From assembly GCA_963766175.1 (NCBI GenBank), contig CAVXZE010000032.1, positions 1 to 64,000 on the forward strand: 64,000 nt of DNA, given 5' to 3'. Position numbers and translations under genes: made by a program. This DNA is from CAVXZE01 sp963766175. GTDB taxonomy: Bacteria > Myxococcota_A > UBA9160 > UBA6930. Under the pieces are notes generated by a model. It was not told where the DNA came from. It made no database searches and worked only from the letters and a program-made list of their open reading frames with translations. Shown here in pieces: positions 35,422 to 44,772 of this stretch. The first letter of the stretch is position 1. The number at the start of each line of letters is the position of its first letter.

Positions 35422-37305
35422 ATGTCGACCGATCCCGAAAGCGGGGCGCCGACCCGGGTCCTGGTCTGGAGTCCACGGGCGGAGCTCGTGCAGATGCTGA
35501 AGACCTCGCTCTCCGAACGAGGTCTCCGAGCCTTCCGCGCGGGTGCCTCGCTCACCGAGTCCTTCGAGGAGGTGCGTCCTGGCGCGGTGATCGTCGATGC
35601 GGCGGCCTCGAAGAAGGGGGCCCTGGAGGCCTGTGCTGACATCCAGCGGCAGCAGCGCGGCGAACCGGCGACTCCCGTTTTTCTGATTGCTGCGCCAGCC
35701 GATGTCGCCACGATCAAGCGGGCGATTCGGCTCGGCATCTCGGACTTTGCGGAAGCGTCCGACTCCGGGGAGCTGCTCGCACTTCGGGTCGAAGCCATGG
35801 TCCGCGCTGCCCGCGAGCGCCTCCAGCTGCACCAGGAAGCGGATCGCGCCCGAACCCGCGCCAGTCGCGACGGGTTGACCGGGCTCGCCGGCCGGGATTC
35901 GTTCACGCGGAGCATGGATGAGGCTCTCCGGCACGCCAAACGCGATGACTATCCAGCAGCCCTCCTCTACATCGATCTCGACCGGTTCAAGGGAGTCAAC
36001 GACACGCTCGGACACGCGGTGGGAGATGCGCTGCTGCAGAAAGTGGCCCGTCTTCTCAAGGGCGAGGTCCGGCCCACGGATGTGGTGAGTGCTGGGGGAA
36101 CCCAGGGAGCCGGAGCGGTCTCGCGGCTCGGTGGAGACGAGTTCACCGTTCTTCTTTCGAAGGTGCGCCGCGCGCAAGACGCGGGCGATGTGGCGCGCCG
36201 CATCCTCGACGCGGTGAAAGCGCCCGTTTCCGTGTCTGGCTATGAGTTCTCGATCACGGCGAGCATTGGAATCGCGGTGTTCCCCCAGGATGGACGGGAC
36301 GCGGAGACCCTTCTGAAGCGCGCGGACATGGCCATGTACGGGGCAAAGGCAAAGGGACCGGGGCGCTACGAGTTCTATCAGCCCTCGATGGGTCAGGCGT
36401 TTGTTCGTCGGGTCGAGCTCGAGAAGCACCTGCGCCATGCCCTTGAACGAGACGAGTTCGAAATGCGCTACCAGCCGCGGATCGATATTCGCACCGACAC
36501 CATGGTGGGCATGGAAGCTCTGATACGATGGAACTCACCCGAGCTCGGGTGGGTTCAGCCCAGGGAGTTCATTCCCGTCGCCGAGGAGACCCGCCTCATC
36601 GTTCCCATTGGCGCGTGGGTGATCGAGACCGCCTGTGCGCAGCTCGCTCTCTGGCAGCGTATCGGCTGGTCGGGTCTCCGGCTCTCCCTCAACGTTTCCA
36701 GTGAGCAGTTCGCCTCGAGCGACCTGGCGAAGACGGTCACCGACACCCTGCGCACCACCAGCCTGAAGCCACAGGCCCTGGAGCTCGAGGTGACCGAGAG
36801 CCTGATGGTCGGAGAAGACAACAGGACCGCCTTGGCCCTGCGAGACCTCAGGGCCATCGGAGTGGCCCTGGCGCTCGACGACTTCGGCACTGGATATTCG
36901 TCGCTGAGCTTCCTCACCCGCTTCCCACTCGATGTGCTCAAGATAGACCGCTCCATCGCATCCGGGGTGGAAGACGACCCGGCGGCCGCGAGCATCGTCG
37001 AGGCAGTGGTGGCGATGGGCCGCCGGCTGGGACTTCGAATCGTGGCAGAAGGCGTCGACAGCACCGGACAGGCCGAGCGAATACGGGAGCTGGGCTGCGA
37101 CGAGATCCAGGGGTTCTTGATCAGCCAGCCGTTGGACGCGAACGAGCTGGGCGACTTTCGCCGCTACTGGCGGAGCCTCCAAGAGCAGAATAACGGCAAG
37201 TGCGGAGGCGGGTCGGCTGCTCGAGCCAGGAGCATGATCGACAGGGCGTCCTGGGGTCGTGCCATCAAGGGAATCACTGACCGGCTCCGACGGGGTGGCC
37301 GCTAG
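35422..37305 (+). CDS. Receiver-GGDEF-EAL cyclic-di-GMP protein
   Basis: The 627-residue protein has a degenerate receiver-like N-terminus: VIVDAAASKK lacks a clear phospho-Asp environment. A GGDEF domain with intact RLGGDEF (about residue 236) and an EAL domain follow. The EAL catalytic set is present: EALIRW, NVSSEQF, EVTES, DDFGTGYSS, KIDRS, AEGVD and QGFLISQPL. It could therefore both make and break cyclic-di-GMP, with the phosphodiesterase side fully equipped. No membrane segment is seen. The 200 bases upstream separate it from the divergent metal operon. Confidence 0.93.
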   Translation: MSTDPESGAPTRVLVWSPRAELVQMLKTSLSERGLRAFRAGASLTESFEEVRPGAVIVDAAASKKGALEACADIQRQQRGEPATPVFLIAAPADVATIKRAIRLGISDFAEASDSGELLALRVEAMVRAARERLQLHQEADRARTRASRDGLTGLAGRDSFTRSMDEALRHAKRDDYPAALLYIDLDRFKGVNDTLGHAVGDALLQKVARLLKGEVRPTDVVSAGGTQGAGAVSRLGGDEFTVLLSKVRRAQDAGDVARRILDAVKAPVSVSGYEFSITASIGIAVFPQDGRDAETLLKRADMAMYGAKAKGPGRYEFYQPSMGQAFVRRVELEKHLRHALERDEFEMRYQPRIDIRTDTMVGMEALIRWNSPELGWVQPREFIPVAEETRLIVPIGAWVIETACAQLALWQRIGWSGLRLSLNVSSEQFASSDLAKTVTDTLRTTSLKPQALELEVTESLMVGEDNRTALALRDLRAIGVALALDDFGTGYSSLSFLTRFPLDVLKIDRSIASGVEDDPAAASIVEAVVAMGRRLGLRIVAEGVDSTGQAERIRELGCDEIQGFLISQPLDANELGDFRRYWRSLQEQNNGKCGGGSAARARSMIDRASWGRAIKGITDRLRRGGR

Positions 37306-37491
37306 TCTTCCCACCGCGGTCGAGACGCGGCCTTAGCTCCCACCCCCACCGAGGATCGGCCGGCCTCTCCGCGAGACCGCAGCCGGTTTGCGGGGCCAAT
37401 CGGCGCGGATACACTCCCGGAATCCTCGGGTCATGGGTATGGAACGCAGCCGAGCCGCCCATCGATTCGCCCGTCGATTGGAGGGAAGCCG

Positions 37492-38388
37492 ATGGCCGAC
37501 ACCGATACCGCCACCGCAAAGAACTACAAGGTGGACGTCCCCGCGCAGAGCCAGCCCTTCTTTCTCAAGGGATCGAACAACCTGGACTGGGGGATGAAGA
37601 ACCGCTTGTCGAACATCTTCAGCCCCGAGTCGGGGCGAACCGTGATGTTGGCCTTCGACCACGGCTATTTCCTGGGCCCCACCAGCGGCCTCGAGAGAGT
37701 CGACCTCGACATCGTGCCCCTCACGCCCTTCGCCGACACGCTGATGCTCACCCGCGGCATCCTGCGCAGCTGCATCCCGCCTACCTACACCGGCGGGATC
37801 GTGCTCCGCGCCAGCGGTGGCCCCAGCATTCTCAAGGAGCTCTCCGACGAGCAGATCGCCGTCAGCATCGACGAGGCGATACGACTCAACGTTGCGGCAA
37901 TGGCGGTCCAGGTCTTCATCGGAGGCGAGAAAGAAACCCAGTCGATCCACAACATGACGCGGCTGGTGGACATGGGGAATCGTCATGGTATCGCCACGCT
38001 CGGTGTGACGGCAGTCGGCACGGACATGGTCCGCGACGCCAAGTACATCCGGCTCGCCACGCGCATCTGCGCGGAACTCGGCGCATCGTACGTCAAGACC
38101 TACTACGTGGAAGACGGCTTCGACACTGTGACCGCCTCCTGTCCCGTCCCCATCGTGATCGCCGGTGGCAAGAAGCTGCCCGAGGTCGACGCCCTGCACC
38201 TCGCCCACAGCGCGATCCAGGAGGGCGCCAGCGGTGTGGATATGGGTCGCAACATCTTCCAGGCCGAGAATCCACCTGCCATGATCCAGGCGGTTCGGAA
38301 GGTGGTCCACGAGAACTTCAAACCGCATGAGGCCTACCAGTATTACCAGACGCTGAAGACCGAGCAGACCCCATCTTCGTTGGCCTAG
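37492..38388 (+). CDS. LsrF-type thiolase / class I aldolase (DhnA family)
   Basis: The 298-residue protein closely matches E. coli LsrF, the last enzyme of autoinducer-2 breakdown (thiolysis of 3-hydroxy-5-phosphonooxypentane-2,4-dione): GRTVMLAFDHGYFLGPTSGL, LMLTRGILRS, ATRICAELGASYVKTYYVE (Schiff-base Lys about residue 202), PVPIVIAGGKKLPE and GASGVDMGRNIFQ. The length and N-terminal extension also match. TGGAGGGA precedes the ATG. No lsrABCDK or lsrR genes are nearby, so it may act on another phosphorylated sugar-like substrate. Cytoplasmic. Confidence 0.85.
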   Translation: MADTDTATAKNYKVDVPAQSQPFFLKGSNNLDWGMKNRLSNIFSPESGRTVMLAFDHGYFLGPTSGLERVDLDIVPLTPFADTLMLTRGILRSCIPPTYTGGIVLRASGGPSILKELSDEQIAVSIDEAIRLNVAAMAVQVFIGGEKETQSIHNMTRLVDMGNRHGIATLGVTAVGTDMVRDAKYIRLATRICAELGASYVKTYYVEDGFDTVTASCPVPIVIAGGKKLPEVDALHLAHSAIQEGASGVDMGRNIFQAENPPAMIQAVRKVVHENFKPHEAYQYYQTLKTEQTPSSLA

Positions 38389-38502
38389 CCCGACTGGGAG
38401 TTCCGACTCCCATGGCTCGATCGCGGCCCCGGATCCCCGTGCCGGATCGGTGGGCGTTCGGATCTCGACGCGGTCGTTCATCCACAGGAGCGAAGACCCG
38501 GA

Positions 38503-39609
38503 ATGCCCGAACCCTTCGCACGTGATCCGGAGAGGACTCGGCTGCAGCTCACCCATTGGTTCGAGTCGAAGCTCCCCAACGCCAGACACATCAGCATCTC
38601 CGAGCTGATCAAGCCCGGCGCATCGGGCTTCTCGAGCGACACGCTGATCTTCGATCTCTCCTACCAGGAAGGCGAAGAGATCCGAAGCCGGAAGGCGGTG
38701 ATTCGCATCGAGCCCGATCCGGCGGCCTTCTGGGTCTTCCCTTTCTACGACGTGGGGGCCCAGTTCGAGCTGATGAAGGCGCTCGGCGAGAATTCGGACG
38801 CGCCCGTGCCGCAGATGCTGTGGCGGGAGAGCGACGCTGCGATCCTGGGCGGCTCCTTCTACGTCATGGGGTACGTCGAGGGGCAGATTCCTGCGGACAA
38901 CCCCCCCTTCCCGACCCAGGGATTCGTCTTCGACGCGAGCCCCGCCCAGCGAGAGAAGCTCTGGTGGAGCGGCATCGAGGCCATGACACGAGTGCACAAG
39001 GCGGACTGGAAGTCCCTGGGAATCGGCAAGCTCAGCCGGTCCCACCTCGGTGCCACGCCGATCGAGCGGCACCTCCGATTCTACGAGCGCTACTTCGAGT
39101 GGGCAAAGCGCGGCCAGCCGCAGCCGGTGGCGCAAGCGGCGCTCGACTGGCTCCAGCGCAACATGCCCGCCGACGAACCGCTGGGACTCTGCTGGGGAGA
39201 CGCGCGCATCGGAAACCAGATCTTCCAGGACTTCGAGGTCGCCGCTCTCCTCGACTGGGAGATGGCCACGATCGGAAACCCGGTGCTGGATCTGTCGTGG
39301 TGGCTCTTCGTGGACGAAGTCAGCATGAAGGGCAACGGTATACCCGGGATGGAGCGGCCACGGCTCGAGGGTCTGCCCAGCCACGACGCGACCGTCGCCC
39401 GATGGGAAGAGCTGCTGGGCCGGAAGGCCCACCATCTCCACTACTACAAGGTCTTTGCCGGCTTCCGTTTCGCGGTGATCATGATTCGCATCATGCAGCA
39501 GCAGGTCGCCTACGGCACCTTCCCCAAGGAGATCGGCCTGGTTCTGGAGCGAAACAACGTCGTCACCCAGCTTCTCGCCGGCACCATGAGCCTGCCGCCA
39601 CCGGAATGA
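38503..39609 (+). CDS. APH-fold phosphotransferase family protein (ACAD10/11-like)
   Basis: The 368-residue kinase-fold protein has the aminoglycoside-phosphotransferase-type catalytic loop LCWGDARIGNQIF (Asp, Asn) and the metal-binding Asp of ALLDWEMATIGNPVLDLSWW. The N-terminal lobe carries KAVIRIEP in place of a classic Lys motif. Members of this subgroup occur with acyl-CoA dehydrogenase genes (ACAD10/11) and phosphorylate small hydroxylated compounds; drug resistance should not be assumed. It lies 114 bases after the LsrF-like gene, so the two may share a pathway. Confidence 0.82.
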   Translation: MPEPFARDPERTRLQLTHWFESKLPNARHISISELIKPGASGFSSDTLIFDLSYQEGEEIRSRKAVIRIEPDPAAFWVFPFYDVGAQFELMKALGENSDAPVPQMLWRESDAAILGGSFYVMGYVEGQIPADNPPFPTQGFVFDASPAQREKLWWSGIEAMTRVHKADWKSLGIGKLSRSHLGATPIERHLRFYERYFEWAKRGQPQPVAQAALDWLQRNMPADEPLGLCWGDARIGNQIFQDFEVAALLDWEMATIGNPVLDLSWWLFVDEVSMKGNGIPGMERPRLEGLPSHDATVARWEELLGRKAHHLHYYKVFAGFRFAVIMIRIMQQQVAYGTFPKEIGLVLERNNVVTQLLAGTMSLPPPE

Positions 39610-39685
39610 TCCGCGGACAGGCGCCGCAGGGCGGGAAGGTCTACCCTGGAATGGAACATTCGAACCCGGAGTTCTGGAGACCGCG

Positions 39686-40084
39686 ATGGAGAAGCTTCCG
39701 ATCGTCCGAGACCACATGGACACCGAGGTGTACAGCCTCGACCCGGGGACCGAGATCCTCGACGCAGTGGGGTTCCTCCTCCAACACCACGTCACCGGAG
39801 CCCCCGTCATCGACGGAGCCGGACACCTGCTGGGTATGCTCACCGAGAAGGATTGCCTCAAGCTGGTCGCGGCGGGTGCCGATGCAAACCGGCCCCGTGG
39901 GACAGTCGCGGATTTCATGACCACGGCGGTGACCTCGATCTCGCCAGACACCGACGTGTACTACGCCGCGGGCCTGTTCCTGAATCAGGGTTTCCGTCGA
40001 TTTCCGGTGGTCGAGGCCGGCAAGCTCGTCGGGGCCATCACCCGCTTCGACATCCTCCGCGTGATTCACGCCAACCTCCGTTGA
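39686..40084 (+). CDS. Two-CBS-domain protein
   Basis: The 132-residue protein consists of a CBS pair only: the first repeat contains TGAPVIDGAGHLLGMLTEKD and the second RRFPVVEAGKLVGAITRFDIL. Such stand-alone pairs bind adenine nucleotides and act as energy sensors. No catalytic or membrane part is present. It lies about 75 bases after the phosphotransferase and may be in the same transcript. Confidence 0.9.
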   Translation: MEKLPIVRDHMDTEVYSLDPGTEILDAVGFLLQHHVTGAPVIDGAGHLLGMLTEKDCLKLVAAGADANRPRGTVADFMTTAVTSISPDTDVYYAAGLFLNQGFRRFPVVEAGKLVGAITRFDILRVIHANLR

Positions 40085-40175
40085 ACGCCAGCGAGGTGCC
40101 CCCACTCTCTGCCCATCCCGGAATCGAACCACGCCACCCCACCCCTTCCCTGCACCAGATCCCGGAGGAAGACCC

Positions 40176-40691
40176 ATGGCGATGACCGAGGAAGACCGGC
40201 TGCGGGCGCTCGAGGATCGGGACGCGATCCTCGAGCTACACGCGACCTACTGCTTCCTGGTCGACGACGGTCGGTTCGACGAACTCGTGGATCGCTGCTT
40301 CGCGGAGGACGCCCGATGCGATTTTCGCCTCCTTGCGAGCGGGCTGGATCCCCTGGTGGCCGAGGGGCGCGAAGAGATCCGCGTCTTCTTCAGGAGCACC
40401 ATCGCCGGACTCCTTCGCGAGATGAGCCACACGGTGCACAACCAGAGGATCGCGATCGATGGAGACAGCGCGTCCGCCGAGAGCTACTTCGAGCTCACCG
40501 CGCTGGACGCCTCCAGCGGGGAAGCGATTCTCGGCGGCGGCCGATACTTCGATCGTTTTCGACGTCTGGCCGGCACATGGCAGTTCGAGGAGCGCAGAGC
40601 GGAGATCCGCCACCTCTCCCCGTTGCGAGAAGGCTGGGACCGGCAGCGCTTCCTTGGGGTCTTGATGGCAGCTGCGTCGACCCGAGCGTGA
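40176..40691 (+). CDS. NTF2-like (SnoaL_4-type) protein
   Basis: This 171-residue protein has the cone-shaped NTF2-like pattern: an N-terminal helix (DAILELHATYCFLVDDGRFDELVDRCF), FAEDARCDFR, then SHTVHNQRIAIDGDSASAES and FDRFRRLAGTWQFEERRAEIR strands. Related proteins are small dehydratases, isomerases or ligand binders, often in steroid or polyketide pathways. GGAGGAAG precedes the ATG. The substrate is unknown. Confidence 0.8.
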   Translation: MAMTEEDRLRALEDRDAILELHATYCFLVDDGRFDELVDRCFAEDARCDFRLLASGLDPLVAEGREEIRVFFRSTIAGLLREMSHTVHNQRIAIDGDSASAESYFELTALDASSGEAILGGGRYFDRFRRLAGTWQFEERRAEIRHLSPLREGWDRQRFLGVLMAAASTRA

Positions 40692-40807
40692 TCGCCAGAC
40701 GAGGAGACCGGTCCTCGCCGGCGAGTTCGTCTCTTCCCATCCTCCAGCCGTCGGTATGACCGGCGTCATTGACAGTCCCTGACTCGGCGATCAACCTCGC
40801 CGCCATC

Positions 40808-42148
40808 ATGTTCTACGGCTGGCGAATCGTCTCGGTTGTCTTTCTGACCCACTTCATCTCGGTCGGGCTGGTCTTCTACTCGTACGGGGTCTTCTTCAAG
40901 TCCCTCGCCACCGAGTTTGGAGGCTCCCGCTTCGGCGTCGCCACCGGCATGGCCGTCATGCAAGTGGGAATCGCCGCCGTTTCTCCATACCTGGGGCGAC
41001 TGGTGGACCGTGGATCGATCCGCCACATCATGTGCGGCGGCGCCTTGCTGATGGCGATCGGATTCGCCGCCGCCTCCCGAATCGAAGCGCTGTGGCAGTT
41101 CTACGTGATCATGGGGACGCTGCTGGCGTTGGGGTCCGTCATGCTGGGAGCCATCCCCGGCTCGACCGCCGTCGCCAACTGGTTCAGCACGCGGCGGGGA
41201 ATTGCGCTGGGCGTGGCGGGGATGGGGATCTCCCTCTCGGGCCTGGCGATGGCCCCGGTGGCGACCGGCCTCATCGAGTCGATCGGCTGGCGCAACACCT
41301 TCCTGGTCTACGCCGCGGTGACTCTCCTGACCGTCATTCCCGCCGTCTGGTGGGTGATGGTGAACCGCCCCGAGCAGATGGGACTTCTCCCGGACGGAGG
41401 CGAGGCTGGCGCGGATGCCTCCGACACGGCCGCGGCCCAGACGCCATCTTCTCGACCCGCCTCGCCCGTCGCGTCTCCGCCCACAGCGGTCTGGTCGACG
41501 CGGGAGGCGCTCCGCGAGCCGAACTTCTGGGTGATCACGCTCTTCGTCGGACTCAACTTCTTCGCCAACGGCGCGGTCCTCACCCACATCATCCCACACG
41601 CGACCGACATCGGATTCGAGCCGCTTGCAGCGGCCTGGGTGCTCTCGACGATGGCGGGGTTCGGCGTGATCGGGAAGCTGCTCTTCGGCTGGATCGTAGA
41701 TTGGCTACCCAAGCGGGCCGCCCTCTGGCTCGCCAGTGGCCTCCAAGCGCTCGGCGTCGCGCTGGTCTTCTTCGCCGTGAAGTACCCGGCTCTATTGGCC
41801 GCCGGCGCGGTCTTCGGACTCGGAATGGGAGGCATCATTCCGATCTGGGGAGCGACGATCGGCGCGGGCTTCGGGCGGCAGGCCTTCGGGCGCGTGATGG
41901 GACTCATGGGCCCGCTGATGCTCCCCATCCACCTCTTCGGGATCCCTTACGCTGGGCTGGTCTACGACCGCACCGGCAGCTACGACATCGCCTTCCTCAC
42001 CTTCCTGGGAGTCTACGCGCTGGCAATGATTGCGACGCTCTTTCTGCGTCTTCCCGAGGTGGAGCCCGGCTCGGCGCGGGCATCCGAGCCCGTGGGAGCC
42101 GACTCCGCTGCCGCCCTCGTCGACTCGGGCGCCTGCACCCCAGGTTAG
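40808..42148 (+). CDS. MFS transporter, monocarboxylate/oxalate-formate type
   Basis: The protein has about 446 residues and 12 membrane segments, starting with the MFYGWRIVSVVF motif typical of the MCT/OFA branch of the major facilitator superfamily. The loop after helix 2 (GRLVDRGSIRH) and a central Ala/Ser/Pro-rich cytoplasmic loop (about residues 195-230) are visible. An in-frame TTG at 40769 would add 13 residues; the ATG is preferred because family members begin there. The substrate is probably an organic acid. The gene follows the NTF2-like gene by about 115 bases. Confidence 0.88.
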   Translation: MFYGWRIVSVVFLTHFISVGLVFYSYGVFFKSLATEFGGSRFGVATGMAVMQVGIAAVSPYLGRLVDRGSIRHIMCGGALLMAIGFAAASRIEALWQFYVIMGTLLALGSVMLGAIPGSTAVANWFSTRRGIALGVAGMGISLSGLAMAPVATGLIESIGWRNTFLVYAAVTLLTVIPAVWWVMVNRPEQMGLLPDGGEAGADASDTAAAQTPSSRPASPVASPPTAVWSTREALREPNFWVITLFVGLNFFANGAVLTHIIPHATDIGFEPLAAAWVLSTMAGFGVIGKLLFGWIVDWLPKRAALWLASGLQALGVALVFFAVKYPALLAAGAVFGLGMGGIIPIWGATIGAGFGRQAFGRVMGLMGPLMLPIHLFGIPYAGLVYDRTGSYDIAFLTFLGVYALAMIATLFLRLPEVEPGSARASEPVGADSAAALVDSGACTPG

Positions 42149-42179
42149 TCACCCGCCAGGTTCAGTGGCAGGTCTTGAC

Positions 42180-43436
42180 TCACCCGCGCCGCAGCGTGAT
42201 CAATCCCCCATCGAGCAGTGTCGACAGCGCCTTGTAGACCGCGGCATCGCTAGCCGCGACCACGTCGGAGATCGCCTCGACATTGAACCCTTCCGCGGCG
42301 TAGTCGAGCACCTCTCTCTCCACGCCGGAGAGGGAATCCCGGAGAGTCTCAGCCTGCTCGAGGACGATCTCGAAGGTGCCTGCAGAATCCAGGACCCCGC
42401 CAGCGACCCGGGCCATCTCATCCATCTGCACCGAGGCACTCATCATGGCTGCCTGGAGAGGCTGTGGAGCATCGGCGTCTCCTGTCAGCTGCAGGTCGTG
42501 ATGAAATTCGAAGCGTCCATGTTTCCAGCGAAACATTCGCGAGAGGGCCTTCAGGCCCGCGACGATCCCCAGGCTGCAGTGGAGGATTTCGTTGTCCGAG
42601 AAGACGATCTTGCCTTCCTCCTCGCCGCGCGAGACGGTCATCGTTCCCGCCGGAGCCGTGTTCACGAACATCTCCAGGATCGCGCCGAGCCCACCCTCAT
42701 CGATCTCACCGGTGATGGCCACGAGGCGCCGGGCGCGATCGAAGGCCTGCAGGAAATCGATGAAGCTCATGACTTCCTCGATCCGATTGGCCGGATACTG
42801 AAGCTGGATGCCGTGCGCGACCATTCCGTCGCTGCAGCGTGTCCGGTGGACGATCTTCCCATCCACCGGGAGCTCGAGCTCTACCGCCGGGCTCGAGAGA
42901 ACGGTGCGCACAGCGGTACCGACCGGTATCGTCGCTCGCCATAGCAGCGCCAGGACACCCTCGTAGGAGACGTTCGCGGTCACGCCCCAGAACCGACCCT
43001 CGCCGCTATCGATTCGGATGTCGGCGTCGGACCCGCTTCGCTCCGCCAGCCGTCTGTCGCCGACTCTCGCAGGGGCTTTCTCCCGGAGGGAGATTCCGGA
43101 CAGCTTCTCGAGCTCGAGCCGCAGATTCGAAGCATCCTCGGTCAGGCGCAGCGAGATTCCGGCAGATGTGCCACCCGCCTCGGCGAGCACCGGGTCGATG
43201 ACCACCACGACCTCGCCCGAGACCACGGTCGATGCGTCGCAAAAGGTCAAATCGAACACGAGATCGATCTTTTCGTGGGGTGCGTAGGGATCGTCGCTCG
43301 GGACGAAAAGCACCCCTCTCGCGATGTTCTGGTGGTATTCCTTCCGGAACCCTTCGGCGGTTTCGAAGCACACTCGCAGCGTCTTCCGTGCGCCCGGCTT
43401 CGGGGCCTGCTGCTGCGGCATCGACGGCTCCGGCAT
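42180..43436 (-). CDS. PilZ / DUF4388 multidomain regulatory protein
   Basis: With start ATG 43436 (GGAGGGAG 11 bases upstream; ATG 43457 also possible) the protein has about 418 residues. The first 100 residues form a PilZ-like domain (HQNIARGVLFVPSDDP). A second PilZ-like part follows near residues 130-220 (TANVSYEGVLALLWRAT). Then comes a DUF4388-type domain (GEIDEGGLGAILEMFVNT, GKIVFSDNEILHCSLG), and the C-terminus is a winged-helix-like segment (VAASDAAVYKALSTLLDGGLI). The canonical RxxxR c-di-GMP site is not clear, so binding is uncertain. Similar proteins are common in Myxococcota motility and signalling. Confidence 0.72.
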   Translation of the reverse strand: MPEPSMPQQQAPKPGARKTLRVCFETAEGFRKEYHQNIARGVLFVPSDDPYAPHEKIDLVFDLTFCDASTVVSGEVVVVIDPVLAEAGGTSAGISLRLTEDASNLRLELEKLSGISLREKAPARVGDRRLAERSGSDADIRIDSGEGRFWGVTANVSYEGVLALLWRATIPVGTAVRTVLSSPAVELELPVDGKIVHRTRCSDGMVAHGIQLQYPANRIEEVMSFIDFLQAFDRARRLVAITGEIDEGGLGAILEMFVNTAPAGTMTVSRGEEEGKIVFSDNEILHCSLGIVAGLKALSRMFRWKHGRFEFHHDLQLTGDADAPQPLQAAMMSASVQMDEMARVAGGVLDSAGTFEIVLEQAETLRDSLSGVEREVLDYAAEGFNVEAISDVVAASDAAVYKALSTLLDGGLITLRRG

Positions 43437-43579
43437 CCTGGTGTGGACTCCCTCCATGGATCTATCGGGCGCACCCAACCAGGAAATGAGGCCTGGAGCG
43501 ATTCCGTTCCTGGCGCATTCTTACAGAATTCTGGTACAGGTCAGGGGCCGAAAAGACTCTGCTATATGAGAGAGCGCCA

Positions 43580-44716
43580 ATGCGATTCGCCCTTGCCGCC
43601 ACCACCACCGTCCTTCTCCTGGTCGTCCTGGTAGGAGCGTACGCCCTACTGCGCCCCAATCGCGCGCAGCTGGCTTCCGCACTCGAGATCGAGAGCTGGG
43701 ACGTGGTCGCGGACGGCGAGCACAACTCCAACACCGACATGATCTTCTGGCGCGGCCACTTCTGGCTCGTCCACGCCGCCTCCCCCTACCACCTGGGAAC
43801 ACCCAAGTCCCGCCTGCTCATCCGCCGCTCCAGCGACGCCCGTAGCTGGGAAATCGTGGCCACTCTCAAGGTGATCGGCAAGGACATCCGCGATCCCAAG
43901 TTCGCCGCCATCGGCGACCGTCTCTTCCTCTACGCACTCCCCAACGAGGGCGTCTTCGCGACACCCGAGCAGAGCGTCGTCTCCACCAGCCAGGATGGGA
44001 TGAGCTGGAGCGATTTCGAGCCCGTGGGGCCGCGCGGCTGGCTCTTCTGGCGGCCCAAGTCGGCGGATGGGAAGACCTGGTACGTGCCCGCCTACTGGTG
44101 GGAACACGGCAAGTCGATCCTGCTTCGCTCTCTGGACGGATTCGACTGGGAGCAGGTGTCGACGATCTACGATGGAGAGGGAAACGACGAGACGGCGATC
44201 GAGTTCCTCCCGGATGGGCGGCTCCTCGCGACCGCGCGCCTCGAAGTCACTCCCGACACCCTCAGCGGGAACAAGGACGCCTCGACGCTGCTCGCCGTGG
44301 CCGCGCCTCCCTTCGAACGCTGGAGCTACCACAAGAGCCGGGTCACGCGGCTGGATGGCCCGGTGCTCTTCTCCCATGCCGGGCGCGTCTTCGCGGTGGC
44401 GCGTCACCAGGACGGCAAGCGAGTGCCTCTCATGCGCCTCGGAGGAGTCTGGAGCCGCAAGCGCACGGCACTCTACGAGGTCACCGAAGAAGGGCTCACC
44501 CATCTCTCGGATCTAGCGAGTGCGGGCGACACATCCTACGCGGGAGTGGTGCTCCGCGATGGCTTCGCGTACGTCGACTACTACACCAGCGCGATCGAGC
44601 GGGACTACCCCTGGTTCCTGGGCATGTTCCTGCCCACCGACATCCGGATGGCGCGCATCTCTCTCGATTCGCTGGTCGCGCTGGCGGACCAGAAGCGGGC
44701 GAACGGAGAGCGCTGA
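43580..44716 (+). CDS. Membrane-anchored beta-propeller (sialidase/BNR-like) protein
   Basis: The 378-residue protein has an N-terminal membrane anchor or signal (LAATTTVLLLVVLVGAYALL) and then a propeller-type sequence with repeated strand-turn motifs: RRSSDARSWEIV, STSQDGMSWSDF and LRSLDGFDWEQVS resemble Asp boxes (S-x-D-x-G-x-x-W). The conserved Arg triad of true sialidases cannot be confirmed. Probably periplasmic or surface-anchored and carbohydrate-related. It stands between the divergent PilZ gene and the damaged DUF2505-like gene. Confidence 0.72.
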   Translation: MRFALAATTTVLLLVVLVGAYALLRPNRAQLASALEIESWDVVADGEHNSNTDMIFWRGHFWLVHAASPYHLGTPKSRLLIRRSSDARSWEIVATLKVIGKDIRDPKFAAIGDRLFLYALPNEGVFATPEQSVVSTSQDGMSWSDFEPVGPRGWLFWRPKSADGKTWYVPAYWWEHGKSILLRSLDGFDWEQVSTIYDGEGNDETAIEFLPDGRLLATARLEVTPDTLSGNKDASTLLAVAAPPFERWSYHKSRVTRLDGPVLFSHAGRVFAVARHQDGKRVPLMRLGGVWSRKRTALYEVTEEGLTHLSDLASAGDTSYAGVVLRDGFAYVDYYTSAIERDYPWFLGMFLPTDIRMARISLDSLVALADQKRANGER

Positions 44717-44772
44717 GCATTCCTGTGGGTGGCAGCGCCCTTGCGCAACCCTGCTCTGCAACCTCTTCCCCG

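Noticed and set aside
38503..39609. Aminoglycoside resistance gene
   Set aside because: The APH-like fold belongs to the broad ACAD10/11-type subgroup; nothing indicates an antibiotic substrate.
37333..39951. 872-residue minus-strand frame across the LsrF-like and phosphotransferase genes
   Set aside because: Both plus-strand genes are clear conserved proteins; the antisense frame is open because of high GC.
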